This document shows positions 24,985 through 36,555 of a stretch of 64,000 nucleotides of DNA, one piece after another. Origin of the DNA: Bromus sterilis (taxonomy: Eukaryota; Streptophyta; Magnoliopsida; Poales; Poaceae); NCBI GenBank assembly GCA_950022295.1, contig OX465595.1, forward strand, positions 227,195,770-227,259,769. The letters are read 5' to 3'. The notes under the pieces were generated by a model, which saw nothing but the letters and a program-made list of their open reading frames with translations, was not told the origin of the DNA and ran no database searches. The number at the start of each line of letters is the position of its first letter. Position 1 is the first letter of the stretch. The position numbers and the translations under genes are program-made.

Positions 24985-25990
24985 GTTGCTCATTTCCTTC
25001 CTGTTCGCGAGAGTATCACTGCTAGCCAGTTAGCGGATTTATATGTCTCCCGGATCGTTTCTCTCCATGGTGTTCCTTTGGAAATCAATTCATACCGTGG
25101 AAGTCTTTTCACCTCTCGATTTTCGGAAAGTTTTCAAAATGCTATGGGAACCCATCTCTCGTTTAGCACCGCCTTCCATCCCCAGTCAAGTGGTCAAGTA
25201 GAAAGAGTCAATCAAATTCTCGAAGACATGCTCCGAGCCTGTGATATCTCATTCGGAAAGAGTTGGGAGAAATCTCTTCCATTCGCCGAGTTTTCTTATA
25301 ACAACAGCTTCCAATATAGCTTGGACATGGCACCCTTTGAATTTCTTTATGGACGAAAATGTCGAACACCATTGAACTGGTCAGAAACCGGTGAAATACA
25401 ATTCTTTGGACCGGATATGATCCAGGAAGCAGAAGAGAAGGTTCGCATTATTCGTGAGCAATTCCAAACAGCCCAGTCTCGTCAGTAAAGCTATTATGAT
25501 CGTCATCATAGGCCAGAGAGCTACAAGCTGGACAAGAAGGCTTACCTCCGGGTTACTCCTCTGAAGGGAACCCATCGCTTCGGTATCAAAGGAAAATTGG
25601 CCCCACGTTAGATAGGCCCCTTTCGCATTCTAGATAAACGTGGAGAAGTTGCCTACCAACTTGAACTACCGCCGCATCTTTCTCAGGTTCACGATGTCTT
25701 CCACGTATCTCAACTCAGGCGTTGCTTCAAGGACCCCATCCGCGAAGTAGACCACGAAACGCTTGATCTCCAAGAAAACCTGTTTTATCGAGAGTATCCC
25801 GCTCGTATCTTCGATGAAGCTGAGCGTACCATCCGACGTCAGAAGATCAAGTTCCTCAAAGTGCAGTGGTCCAACCATTCTGAGAAAGAAGCCACCTGGA
25901 AACGAGAAGACCGTCTTCGAGTTGAATACCCCACCCTCTTCCCGACTACTTCTGAATCTCGGGTCAAGATTCTTTTGAGTGGGGGCGAGT
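24985..25990 (+). pseudogene. G1 integrase C-terminal part and chromodomain
   Basis: Resumes G1 pol in the same frame right after C1. The integrase core continues with FHPQSSGQVERVNQ (catalytic Glu) near 25180, then FAEFSYNNS and a typical PFEFLYGRKCRTP. The second catalytic Asp is missing: the motif usually read as S-D-R-G is SYRG near 25090. In-frame stops are TAA at 25486 and TAG at 25608. Beyond lie QVHDVFHVSQLR, common to chromovirus pol, and a chromodomain-like end (IRRQKIKFLKVQWSNHSEKEATWKRE, about 25830-25910). Chromodomains are thought to steer insertion to particular chromatin. The polypurine tract GAGTGGGGGCGAG at 25977-25989 overlaps the end of pol, and the frame runs into the LTR. 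Confidence 0.9.
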
Positions 25991-28900
25991 TGTCACAACC
26001 CAAGTTTTGGTATGTGCTTTTATTACTAGAAATAATTGCATCATGTTTAATTTCTATGGTTTAAGAATTGGGGATTTGGAAAAGCCTCAAAAAGAATTTA
26101 AATAAAAGGCCAGATAAAAAGTTTTTCCAAAATTCCTCCAAACAATTTTGAGAAGTCCTATAAATGAGTGTGATCATTTTAAAAATGATTTGGAGTCAAA
26201 CCCATGCTCAAGGAATTTTCAAATATTCAAACAGAGGCTTGGAGATTAAATTTAAACGCTATTTGAATTGAAATTCAAATGTTTTGAATTTCAAAAATCT
26301 TCAAAACTTGGGAGTGGCTAGTACTATGTCACCTATGTCCAAGATAAATATTTGGGGATTTAAAAAAAATGCTTTGGTATTTTTTTCAGAGAAAAACAAA
26401 TAAAACAGAAAGCAATAAAAAGAAAAGAAAGAAAAAGGCCGAAGCCACTTACCTGGCCACCTGGCCCAGCAGAGGAGGCCCAGCCCAAAAGGGCAGGGTC
26501 GTCTTCCTCCACTGGCCAGGCAGGCAGGCAGGACGCCGGCGAGCCCGGCATGGCCGCCAGCGAGCTACATGCTTGCCCCCTCTCCCTTATCCGGCGACGT
26601 GGACGCCCCCAAGCAGCCCCCCTTCCAATCCCCCTCCCCTGGACCCTTTCGCCTCTCTCTCCGGCGAGATTCCACGACATCCCGAACGCCGCCGTAGCTC
26701 ACCACCGTGCACCACCGCGGTCACCGTGCCCCGTTCACCTCGCCACCTTGTCCAGAAGCTCCACCACACTCGTCTTCATCGTCGCGCCTGATCAATTGGA
26801 GCCGAGGACCCCCAAGGACGACGCCCGCGACCTCCGTCTCCTCCACGGCCGCCGGCACGCCATCGCCAATTTCGCCGCCTCCAGCACCTCCCTGAGCTCT
26901 CCGACCTCTCCTTCTTGCTCACGGTGAGCTGGCGCATCTTTTGCCCCTTCTCTCGCTCCTCCATGCGTCGCCAGTCGCCGTTCCCGTCAGAACCGAGCAC
27001 GTCCGCCGTGTCTCCTTGTCGCCGGCGTGGCTCCAGGCCGCACCAGTGGGTGCGCGAGGCCACGGGGAGCACTTTGGTACCTCCCCCGTGCCTTCCCGTG
27101 GCTGGAATCGCCACACCGGCGTGCCTCTGCCGCGTCCCGTGGCTGCCGCCGGTTAACCGCCGGCCGGCCAGTTTGATTAGGGCCTAATCCTCCTAAACAC
27201 CCACTGGCAGGTGGGGCCCAGCCCCCCTTAATCCCCTGTCAGTTTTAAATTAAACGGGGATTAACCCAGACCCACTGACAGGGCTGGCCCACTCGTCAGC
27301 CCCCCCTGCGTCATGATGATGTCAGCCTGGCGCATTAAATCATTTTCTTATTTAACAAAAAATCCAGAAAATTCCAGAAAACTATTAAATCTTTGAAATT
27401 CGATAACTTTTAAAACATAACTCCAAATCAAAAGTGTAATATATGAAAAATCATCAAAAAAATGCAAGGATTCCAAATATTATATTTTCATGGATGAAAA
27501 ACACATCTATGATGATGAACCAGTAGCATTTAGCTATTTGGGTTATTTGGAATAATTCAAAATAAATGTTTAAATCATTTCAAATTAAATCTTTGCAATG
27601 CCAACCTTATCACATGAACATCAGAGGCATATCATACACATGACAACATGGTTTACCATATCCAAACATTAGCAAATGCAACTTGGGATAATTTGAACAA
27701 CATTTGGAGTTTTAATTTGAATTCCTTTTTCAAATCAACTTCAATTAACATGTGACAAATTGAACCTAGGTCACATCAGTACCATGCCATGATTCATTCT
27801 TGAATGTGCATTGCAATGTGATGTTTACATTGTTGTTGTCTCGGTGTTTGCTTCTTCTTGATAGATCCATCGCCGGACGTAGTCTCTGTTTTCTCCGAAG
27901 AGTGGCACCCCCTGAGTCTCGACAATAAGGCAAGCAAACCCCCTTTGATCATATCTATAAAAACCCAATTTCCCTCTTGTTCTCTTATGCATGATTAGGT
28001 GATTCACATGTTACCGTTCTACCGCTAGTTTAACCCATCCTTTGCATGACCTATCATTTCTGCCACAGTATTAAGCAAACCTCAACCTAGCAGATACAAG
28101 ATTTGTTTGTGTTCATCATGTGGCCCTTCATCCATGTTATGCTATGCCATGCTAGAGTTGGTCGCAATGAAGTTGATCCATCTGGGTGATGTATCGGGAT
28201 GGTAGTGAACACATGCAACAAGGTGGTAACGTGTTGATGAAGTCACCCTAATATAAGTGAACAATGAGAGTCTGTGTAGGAGTACACAGTGGGTTGTCTC
28301 ATTTATACTGCCCAAGGCCCCGAGTTCTTGTGTTGTGATCCAAGACACAGATTACTACCACATGTTGGGCTCATTGACCCCTCTCGACCTATTAACTCAC
28401 CCCGACTATGGTCCAGGATTCGCATGGGATAATTTTTTTTCTATTTGATTTCATAACGTAGCACGGTTTTAGGCAAGCGCAACACCATCCGTCGAGGTGG
28501 GCTTGTCGGACCGTCCATACATCGTCTGGGTCCTGAAGGGAAACCCCGGCCGGATTCCCCATTGGGGTACAACTCAGATAGGCGATCCCCTGGACTAGAG
28601 TTGGAGCCGTGAGGTAAGTGTCGTGGTACTATCCTCGCCGACAACGCTTGAAGGTGACGAGTTCTAGGCGGTAAGTGGTAGCTACGTATGTGAAGAAGTA
28701 CACCCCTGCAGGGTTAATGAACTATTCGAATAGCCGTGTCCGCGTTTATGGACTACTTGGAGATCTTTACTTGATTATTAGATAACTCAAATGGATACTC
28801 TAAAAATCGCAAGATAAGTGTGAGTACTTTGGGTTGCTTCCTCGTGGGGAAGTCGAGGAAGGATCCATGGTGGTGTATTGATGTGGTGATCAAGATTAGA

Positions 28901-29880
28901 TGGACTCGTGTGCGCCTCTCATCTCAACTCTATGTAGTCGTAGTACATGATAGCCAAGTCAGATCTTTCTGCATTACAACCCCACTTGCCTTTACCTTGA
29001 TACCTGAGCATGAGTAGTATAGTTCTGATGTAAGTCTTGCTGAGTACGAATTTGTACTCACGTTTGCTTACTCTATGTTTTAGGGACGAGACCACTGAAC
29101 CTGATGGTGGCCTCCCCCTTCAAGATCGACGTCGACGAAGAAATGTAGTCCCAGACAGCAGCCTGGTCCCTCTGGAGGGTCGTTGTGTTCTATTAAAGGC
29201 TTCTTAAGCCATTTGTTAACCTTGTCTTTACTAAGACATAATTTGCTTCTGTTGTTGTATGATGTAATGTTGGATCACAGTGATGTGATCTCTGCTTGTA
29301 ACACTACTATATCTGCTCTGTATAGCAGATGCAATAAAACTATGAGTTTGTAGATTTCATGTTGTGTTACCTGCTGTTTACACTAGACATGTATGCTGCG
29401 TGTATGATTGTAGCGTGCATGTCTAAGTGTGGGATTTGATAACTTAGTTGAGTTCTTGCCGGCGGTCTTTTATACACCAAGTGACCCTTAGATGTGCGCA
29501 GCTTGGGGCATCGCGATGCGATTGCTCGCGACTTTGTCACGTGGCACACTTTGTTGTATGATTGAGCCCGCCCGAGACCCCGACTAAGAGATTGGGCTAG
29601 AGCCTGTTTATGTAAGTGTTATGATTCAATCGATAATATGATTGAGGTGACTTGTCTATGAGTATGGGATTTCACCACCCATAATCATTTAGAATTGTGA
29701 GCGGGCGATGAGGACCCATCTCAGTTGATCATCCGGCCTGGTTGGGATGCCCCTCATGTTCGAGCTTTCCGAGAGTGTCTTGTACTTGGCCTTGTCTGCT
29801 TAGACAAGTGGGTATGGCTCTCGGCTCTCCATATGATTGAATTGTGACTGAATTACATATGCAAACCCCAGGTCCCGACA
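25991..29880 (+). repeat. G1 3' LTR (3890 bp)
   Basis: Starts TGTCACAACCC right after the polypurine tract and ends GGTCCCGACA. AT-rich for 450 bases, then a GC-rich block (about 26440-27190) with overlapping Pro/Ser/Arg-rich ORFs, then mixed sequence with TATAAAAA at 27956-27963. Matches the 5' LTR pieces 1-1880 and 5996-7262. The ORFs in the GC-rich block look compositional and are not annotated. Confidence 0.94.
27956..27963 (+). promoter_or_regulatory. candidate TATA box of G1 3' LTR
   Basis: TATAAAAA followed by a C/T-rich stretch, identical in setting to 1248-1255. Confidence 0.45.
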
Positions 29881-30998
29881 TAGATCGACGCAGTGGAGCA
29901 CAGCGAAGGTGAAGGACATGGCCCCGAGCTCCATTGCTTCACGGGTGCTCGCCAACGAGCACCACGGCGGAGCTGAGCTACGGCTCCCATGGCAGATCGG
30001 CGTAGAGGAAGAGCTGGGGCTCGCGGGGTTAGGGGAAAAGCTCACCAGGCTTTGGTGAACACGCTGGTGTAGTCTACGGAGGCGGGGATGCTCTGGAGCT
30101 GCCGGATTTAGTAGTGGATCCGCGGCGGCCGGAGACGAAGACGATGAAGCTAGCGAGCTCGTGGGGGCGTCGGGCTTCGATTCCTTCTGCACGGTGGGGT
30201 TGTAGACGACGGCGGAGCTGATGGACTCGGCGGTGCATCCTCTCGTCAACGGTGGACGTGTGAAGACGGCGACGTGTTCCACGGCTGCTCTCGGATGGCG
30301 ATGGATTCGAGCGGGAGAGAAAGGGGAGACGGCTCCCAGGGGGGGAATGTACACGGCGTCTCCAGGGCATCGTCGTGGCGAGGAGATAAGGCTTGGGGGC
30401 GCCTGGAAGGCTCTCGGCGTCGCAGTGACGTCCACGGCGCGCTCTGGCTCGACACCGAGCTGCTTGAGGAAGACGACAGCGGAGGTAACTGGCTTGGGCC
30501 GGCTGGGAAACAAGTTGGGCTGAAACACAGGTATGCCCTTTTTTCCTTTTTCCTTTTTTGTTTTCTTTCTGTTATTTGTTGTGCCTTGCTAAATAAAATA
30601 GCTAGGTATTTTCTAAAATGCTGAAACTTTTTATATGGCTTCATAATATAATAGGCTAGCCACTTGTAAAGTTTGAACATTTTTAAAATTCAACTTATTT
30701 GAACTTTAAATCAAATAGGGGTTTTTGATTAATTCCAAAGTCCTGTTTGAATATTTGAAAAATCCATGAGCATGGGGTTGGTCCCACATCACTTGATATG
30801 TGATCACACTCATTTATGAGACTTTTCAAAAATTCAAAAGGAATTTTTGGAGCAACTTTATTTCTGGCCATTTGAATTAATTCATCTGGGGGGTGTTCCT
30901 TCTCCCATTTGAGTGTGAATTTTAATTCCATTTGATTTTCTTTGATGAATGCAAGGTGACTTTGATCCTAGCACATTACCTAACAGAGGGTTCTGACA
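29881..30998 (-). repeat. 5' end of an inverted gypsy LTR, host of G1
   Basis: Read on the minus strand from 30998 it starts TGTCAGAACCC and shows the layout of G1-type LTRs: an AT-rich first part with words shared with the G1 LTR (CATAAATGAGTGTGATCA, CAAATATTCAAACAG) and GTGGCTAG as in the LTR at 57035, then a GC-rich Pro/Ser-coding block (30520-29881). G1 inserted here, so the rest of this LTR should lie left of the window. A 242-codon minus ORF crosses the G1 boundary and is not a gene. Whether the element is complete cannot be seen. Confidence 0.8.
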
Positions 30999-31273
30999 AA
31001 CGCAACCTTACGCTGCCAAGTCATCTCAAAGCGTGGGCCAAAAGGAAGGCGGAAATCGCCGATGTAAATCTTAAGGAGGAGTTCTTTCACATCCAAGCGC
31101 AGATGGCGACAATCATCCGTCATGAAGTACAAATGAGGGGATCGATCTTCCACTGCAACATTGCACCATCCAATGGGGAGATAGAAGTCTGCCTAAAGGC
31201 CTTGCGTGACACAACGCCTTTCATGGCGAAAGAAGGATGCCGCCCATTCCCCGAGCCGAGTCAGAACAAGTGA
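30999..31273 (+). pseudogene. C-terminal 90 codons of a CACTA-associated ORF, function unknown
   Basis: Open frame ending in TGA at 31271. It is cut at its 5' side by the LTR whose end is 30998, so the frame upstream of that base is LTR sequence. The peptide is mixed charged with LKAWAKRKAEIAD, FFHIQAQMATIIRHEVQMRG and FPEPSQNK at the end. I do not recognise a domain. Its place inside a CACTA end suggests a transposon protein (TnpA or TnpD-like gene tail), but that is inference. A splice-acceptor-like TTTTGTGCAG precedes 31551, so another exon may follow. Confidence 0.4.
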
Positions 31274-32011
31274 CCAATTTATGTTATATATGGCAGTCGT
31301 TTGATGAATGTGTGCCCTACATGTAATTTGGATGTACTCTTTGTGTAGTAGAAGATGGTAGTGTCAAATACTCTTGGTGCTCTTTGTGTATAAAGGTCAC
31401 TCCATATGCATTTTTATGCATATGTGCATGCTCCTGGCCATTGATCAACTTGCTTTATGTTATTGATAAGAATAGATGTTATATTGCGTTGTTGTCCTTT
31501 GCTATGAATTCATATGGATGTGTCGACCTCTAAATCTTTGTTTTGTGCAGGTTCAAGAGCAAACAAGAGATGATGAAGAAAGTAGATTTCCGTTTTCAAT
31601 AATTGTTGGGCTCATTGTAATATTGTGATGGATGTAATCTTGTGAATCTTTTTGGCCTCTAAACCTTAGACGACGATGGATGTAATCTATAGTACATCTT
31701 TGTAATAAGAATTATAATTCAAATCTTTTGTATCAATAATTGTTGGGCTCATTGTAATATTGTCTTTTGAATTTCTGGAATATGGTAAAAATATCTGTAA
31801 TATTTGTAATTCTGTACTGTTTTATTCTTTTCTGTAATTATTTTTCTTGTTTTCTGTAACAAATTTAGTGGCACATTATGTCTGGATTAGTGGCGCACTA
31901 GGAATGTGCCACCCCTAAGGACCCTTACGCGTGGTGCATTTCAGAATGCGCCACCCCTAAGAGCTTATAGGTTGCGCATTCTGAAATGCGCCACGCCTAA
32001 GGGCCTTAGGG

Positions 32012-32150
32012 GTGGCGCATCCAGAATGCGCCACCTCTAAGCCCTTATTAGTGGCTTGTGGTGAGTGGCGCATCCAGAATGCGCCACCTCTAAGCCCTTA
32101 TTAGTGGCTTGTGGTTAGTGGCGCATCCATAATGCGCCACTAAACGCAAA
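32012..32150 (+). repeat. Three 53-bp tandem hairpin units of the CACTA subterminal region
   Basis: GTGGCGCAT starts at 32012, 32065 and 32118, each followed by ATGCGCCAC, giving a 9-bp-arm hairpin. The units share CTCTAAGCCCTTATTAGTGGC. Looser copies extend left to about 31866. In studied CACTA elements such repeats bind the transposase cofactor. Confidence 0.85.
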
Positions 32151-32185
32151 AAAAGACGCCACTATAAGGGTATTCCCTAGTAGTG

Positions 32186-32487
32186 TGGAGCGCGTTCGGT
32201 GTGCCATTGGGAATAGTTGGTCATCATATCATGTAGAAGTTTTATGGCAGCACCAAGTGTTGTTGACATAAAGGTTCCTCCCGCGGTTGAATCTAACAGG
32301 TTCCACGAGGTAAAGTTCAAGCCTGCATAAAAAGTATGGATAACCACCCAAGTACTCAAACCATGTGTAGGGCATTTCTTAACAAGAGATTTCATTTGTT
32401 CCCAAGCTTAGGAAACGTGTTCATTATCCAATTTTTAAAAATTCATAATGTTACTCCTCAATTGGATAATTTTAGCAGGTGGGTAGA
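32186..32487 (-). pseudogene. Athila-like gag, downstream fragment
   Basis: Minus-strand frame with KKCPTHGLSTWVVIHTFYAG and TAGGTFMSTT followed by NYSQWHTERA, matching the conserved Athila-type gag pattern (CPHHGL, QTFYNGL, AAGG..M, NYQW). It continues the fragment at 36556-36919; the two are separated by solo LTR L2, with GTAGA repeated at 32483-32487 and 36556-36560. The other end stops at the CACTA terminus (32185). Gag would form the particle of a gypsy element. Frame breaks make it a pseudogene. Confidence 0.75.
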
Positions 32488-35400
32488 TGTAAGGCCCGGT
32501 ATGCGGTACTGTTCCAGATCTAGATGTTTCCATCCAGATCCGGGGACGAAGCACATATCGGTCCCACCGCGACATATGACGAAGTAATATGCCCCGGATT
32601 TCCAACATGATATCACAACATTAAAGATCCAGGATACAACATCTCATACAATCGGCATATAACTGCCTTAATACAATACAACATCGGAAGATATATGTCT
32701 GAGTACAGACTACAAGCAAATTCCTAGTGGCAAAGCGAAAAACATCGATCCCATAACCACACGGGTCTAGGCCCTCCGCCGGGATCCGCCTAACTAGTCG
32801 TCGTCGAGTCTCCACGTGAAACGTCGGTCACCACACCTGTTGTCGATCAAGAACCCTGAAAAGAGTTTGGGGGTAGTATCATGAGTACAGAGGTACTCAG
32901 AATCCAACTGTAGTGGTCATCTGACCCAGCAAGGACTTCATCACTCATCATTCTAGGACAACTAGTAGTTTACGGTAAGGAAGGGATAAGTGGTGAGGTT
33001 GCTGCCGCACTAGCATTTATGAAGTGGCTAACGATCTAGAGAGTAAGATAAGAAGCCAAGCATTCGATGAGGAATCGCCTCCAACAAGTCTTCTATCCAC
33101 CTACATATGCAAACATAACACCTATCCTATCCTTGTCCTCCTCTTCGCATCCCGACGAAGAAGAAGCAGTCAAGGCACACACACGTTGATCAACTTATAT
33201 TAAGATTATCTCAGTTTTTGTTGTCTAGGAATAAGGAGTAGGTCTCAAGTCGTCCATAATCGTGGACACGGCATCTCGAAAAGATTTAACCCTGCAGGGG
33301 TGTACTAACCGCCCATTACGAGGCTCCGCACGTACGTCCATCACTCTCAGTTGCTACCCATCACAGGCAACCATTTTATGATTTGGTTCCAAGAGATCCG
33401 AAACGACAGGTCCCTCTAACTAACAACAAACAAATCCGGGTGGCCCCCGGGGAGTCGACAACCAATCCAAAAGCTGGCCACGCTCTCGGATCGGATTCTT
33501 CCGTCTCAACAGGGTTTGGGTTACCGAGACGTCTCACGTGAGGCCTCGGGCCCTCGCCGGTCAAAGGTGGACCAACAGGGAAACAAAGTCCTCACTGGTC
33601 CGGGTTGGTTTGTAAACAACTGGCAGCTGACCAGCACACCACGGTTTCAAATAGTAAATCAGCTTGGGCCACCTCTAGAAATGTTTGAAGCTAGGTAGGT
33701 AAGAAAAGGGGACCCCATAAAATCCCACACGCGGTTAGGCACGCTCAGTCTTAAAACCAATACCTGGAACTCGGGTCCTAGGTCACTCGAATGGAACAAA
33801 GCGTCGGGGCGGGATAGCCTAGACCTTCCATCGTTCGTCGAATATAGTCAACATTATAATAATCATATCATCAAAAACAATATAATAATGTGATATCCCA
33901 AAACCAAGGAGTAACAGGGTAACATCGTAGCATCCTAAGCATGCATACTAAGCAGGGGCTGAGCAACGAGCAATAGTAACATAGCAGTACACGGTTTGCT
34001 GGGAAGGGACATGGCTGTATTGGTCTAAAAGAGGCTGTAAACATGTGGTAGGATCAAACATCGAACCTAACCTAGACTAGCATGCAAACCGCTGGTTGAA
34101 ATAGAATGGATCATAAGTAATGTATAGTCCTTGCCTGTTGATAAGTCGGGTTCCGAAGGTGTAGTTGATCGCAAGCTTGCATCGTCTCCGAGAGGTACCT
34201 GCGGAAGCACACAAGAGGATAAACCCTGAAAAGAAATCAACGGTGCACCACTATTAGTACGGAGCAGTACAAGATCAAAGAGGAAACACAAGGCACGGCA
34301 ACGCGATACGGATCTATCTTCGAGAACGGTTATTAACAGTTTAAGTGGGTTATCGGTCACACACGACGAATACCGCACGTTTACTGTGGTTCAAGTTGTT
34401 TAGATACAGGTGATCAATCAACGGTTGTTGACATGGCAACTCAATCAATCATGGCATAGAACACAAGCATGGCAAGAGGTGAAGCACAAAGTAAACTATC
34501 TATCCTAGTCAAATTAAGTGAGGCACAACCTAAACATGGCATAACACTAAGTGTCGCACGATCATTAAACGATTTTTTACTGTTCTGTCCTTAACCATAT
34601 TTTAGGTTGGTTAACAACAGCAAACAATAGCATAAACACAAAGTACACGAAAAACTAATCAAGTTACATATAAAGAACACCTCAAACGGAGTTACAGTTA
34701 AAAAGATATAAGCAAAACAAGCTATGCACACATGCTGTATAAACAGGGATAAATCTATATTCAAAAGTGAAGAAACATGACATACCAATACATGGGATGA
34801 AAGTAGACATGATTCTTAACAATATGCAATTGGAATCACTCAATTCCGATAAACGGTCGCGACACACTCGTCGACCGAAGTTGCAATAAAATAACAGTTT
34901 CAGCAATAGCAGCACATTAACATCAGGATCACCACTTTGGAGGAAGATTTAATATAGCTAGAGCACCCAAACATGACAAGTTAAAGCATGTAATTCAAGT
35001 ACACATGATGCTTAACACATAGGAAAAAGAATGAATGCAATAGGCCTCATGGATGAGTCACAATCATCATGCAAAGTTGCAACAAAATAATAACAGCAGC
35101 ACTTAACAGGAATTTGTAGCAGTTAACGGCCTGATGCCCTATTCAGCACACAATTACACAATCAAGACGACCTCAAACGCAAAAACTTTCTACATACGAA
35201 TGCTAGAGCACGCAAAACTGAGCAACTTTCGTTTTGGGGGCACGTTCATCCGGGCTACGGTTTGATCGCAGATCTAATCGCAAAAACAGATCAGCAGCTA
35301 AATTACTCCAGACTAAGCAATTTTAGCAGAAAAATAACAGCAGAGCAGAGAAAAAAAAATTAAAAGGGCAGCCTGGGCCTCACCCATGGGCCGGCCCATT

Positions 35401-35929
35401 TAGGCGCTGGATCTGGAGGAGGCCTGGCTGCTGCGCGGGCTGGCCTGCTGGATGGGCCACCGGCTGGGCCCGTGGCCTGTGGAGGTGGCCGAACCGCTCG
35501 GGCTTGTGCTCCCGATCTGAGCGCGACGAGCAGGACGCGGCGGCTGGAGGCGCCCGCTGTTCCCGCCGGCGGCGAGCAGGCAAGGTGGGGCGAGGGCGGA
35601 CGGGGCCCTGGAGGCGCGCGGGACCGGCGAGGTCGCTGGATCCAGGGCGGTAGGGCGCGGCTTGGTTGAAGGCTTGAGGCGGGCGGCCATGGCGCCTCCT
35701 GCTGCTGCACACAGAGAGAGAGAGAGGATGAGAGGAAGAGGAGAGAAAGGAGAGGGGAGAGAGGGAAGGAGGAGATGGAGAGGAGGGTGGCCCGCGGGAG
35801 GAGGGACGCCGGCGGCGGGCTGCTGCTGGCCGGCGGCGGCTGCTGGCTTGCCCACGGGCATGGAGGCGGAGACTTAACGGGCGTGGGTGGAGAGGAGGTG
35901 AGGAGAGAGAAGGCTGGAAGCGATCTCGG

Positions 35930-35953
35930 CCGTCAGATCGGGCGATCTGACGG
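35930..35953. repeat. 11-bp perfect inverted repeat in L2
   Basis: CCGTCAGATCG, two bases, then CGATCTGACGG. Located about 140 bases downstream of the L2 TATA box in transcript direction. L3 keeps only one arm (CCGTCAGATCTGA near 54251). Function unknown. Confidence 0.7.
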
Positions 35954-36080
35954 TCCAGATCTGCTGGGCTGGAACTGCTGCGAAAAAGTGGGGTATTGGG
36001 CAAATTTTGGGGCAAAACAGGGGTGTGGCTGCATATTTTGTGCTAGGGAAACCCTAGAAATGGGTGGGAGTGTGGTGGTC

Positions 36081-36088
36081 TTTATATA
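36081..36088 (-). promoter_or_regulatory. TATA box of L2
   Basis: On the minus strand GCTATATAAAGACC. The homologous place in L3 reads GCCTATAAAGACT (TATAAA 54117-54122), so it is conserved between the two LTRs. Confidence 0.6.
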
Positions 36089-36555
36089 GCCCCGGTGGCT
36101 GGCAGTTTGCAAAAACATCTCCGATTTTTCTCTCGCGCACGCGGCGCTCACGTTTCTGACCGCCGGGGGTCCGCAGTACATCCGATTCGGGTAAAACTTC
36201 GAACTGCGCGATCAGTGCGTCGAGCCGGAGGCGTTCACCTCGCATTGGAACCGTTCTAAAAACACTTTCCGGTGCGCAATAAAAATATCCCGTTTAATTA
36301 TTAAACGGGGTTTTCGTTCCGTTGGCTACGGCTAGTCTCGTGCGGTTTTCGCGACGGTGATCCGGTGAAATCCTGTGTCGCAAAGGTCGAGTGTCAGAGT
36401 GGCAAGGGTCGGTCTCCGTCCGGTACGAGATAAGAGGGGAGAAAATAATCACCGATCAATAAATCGGGGATGCAAACACCGCAAACAAATCAGACAATCA
36501 AACAATTCACACCGAAAACAATTTTTTTAATTTTTGTGAAAATTGGGCTGTTACA

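Larger units (their letters stand above)
1..29880 (+). mobile_element. G1: Ty3/gypsy chromodomain retrotransposon (Tekay-like), 5' end outside window
   Basis: Long-LTR gypsy element read 5' to 3' on the plus strand: partial 5' LTR (to 7262), tRNA-Met primer site, gag, protease, reverse transcriptase, RNase H, integrase, chromodomain, polypurine tract and 3' LTR (25991-29880). The order PR-RT-RH-IN is that of Ty3/gypsy, and the C-terminal chromodomain-like segment places it in the chromoviruses. It is interrupted by a solo LTR (1881-5990) in the 5' LTR and by copia element C1 (11145-24984) in the integrase. Without C1 the internal region is about 4.9 kb. The expected 3' flank TSD is TAGAT at 29881-29885; its partner lies left of the window. 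Comparing the two LTRs, about 0.74 kb of the 5' LTR is missing. All frames are broken, so the copy is non-functional. Confidence 0.9.
30999..32185 (+). mobile_element. CACTA DNA transposon, 3' end
   Basis: Ends in TTCCCTAGTAGTG at 32173-32185, the complement of CACTACTAGGGAA, a CACTA terminal inverted repeat. The last 330 bases hold repeated hairpin units with GTGGCGCAT..ATGCGCCAC, as expected of CACTA subterminal repeats. The left part includes the end of an ORF. The 5' end is separated by the LTR insertion at 30998 and lies off the window. The element sits in the minus-strand Athila-like gag, which resumes at 32186. Confidence 0.8.
32488..36555 (-). repeat. L2: solo LTR (4068 bp) in Athila-like gag
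   Basis: Reads TGTAACAGCCC from 36555 leftward and ends GGGCCTTACA at 32488. Perfect TSD GTAGA on both sides. No internal coding region. The first 500 bases (36555-36050) match L3 at 53647-54130, including GACCTTTGCGACAC, GTCAGAAACGT and a TATA box. The GC-rich block (about 35960-35370) contains overlapping ORFs of biased composition that I do not treat as genes. By LTR size and layout a chromovirus-type gypsy; family not identified. Confidence 0.92.

Noticed and set aside
29800..30528. Minus-strand ORF of 242 codons
   Set aside because: It runs across the exact G1 LTR boundary at 29880 and is Pro/Ser-rich from GC-biased LTR sequence. Not a gene.
35360..36015. Minus ORFs up to 211 codons in L2
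   Set aside because: Same compositional effect. The homologous L3 block does not keep the frames.
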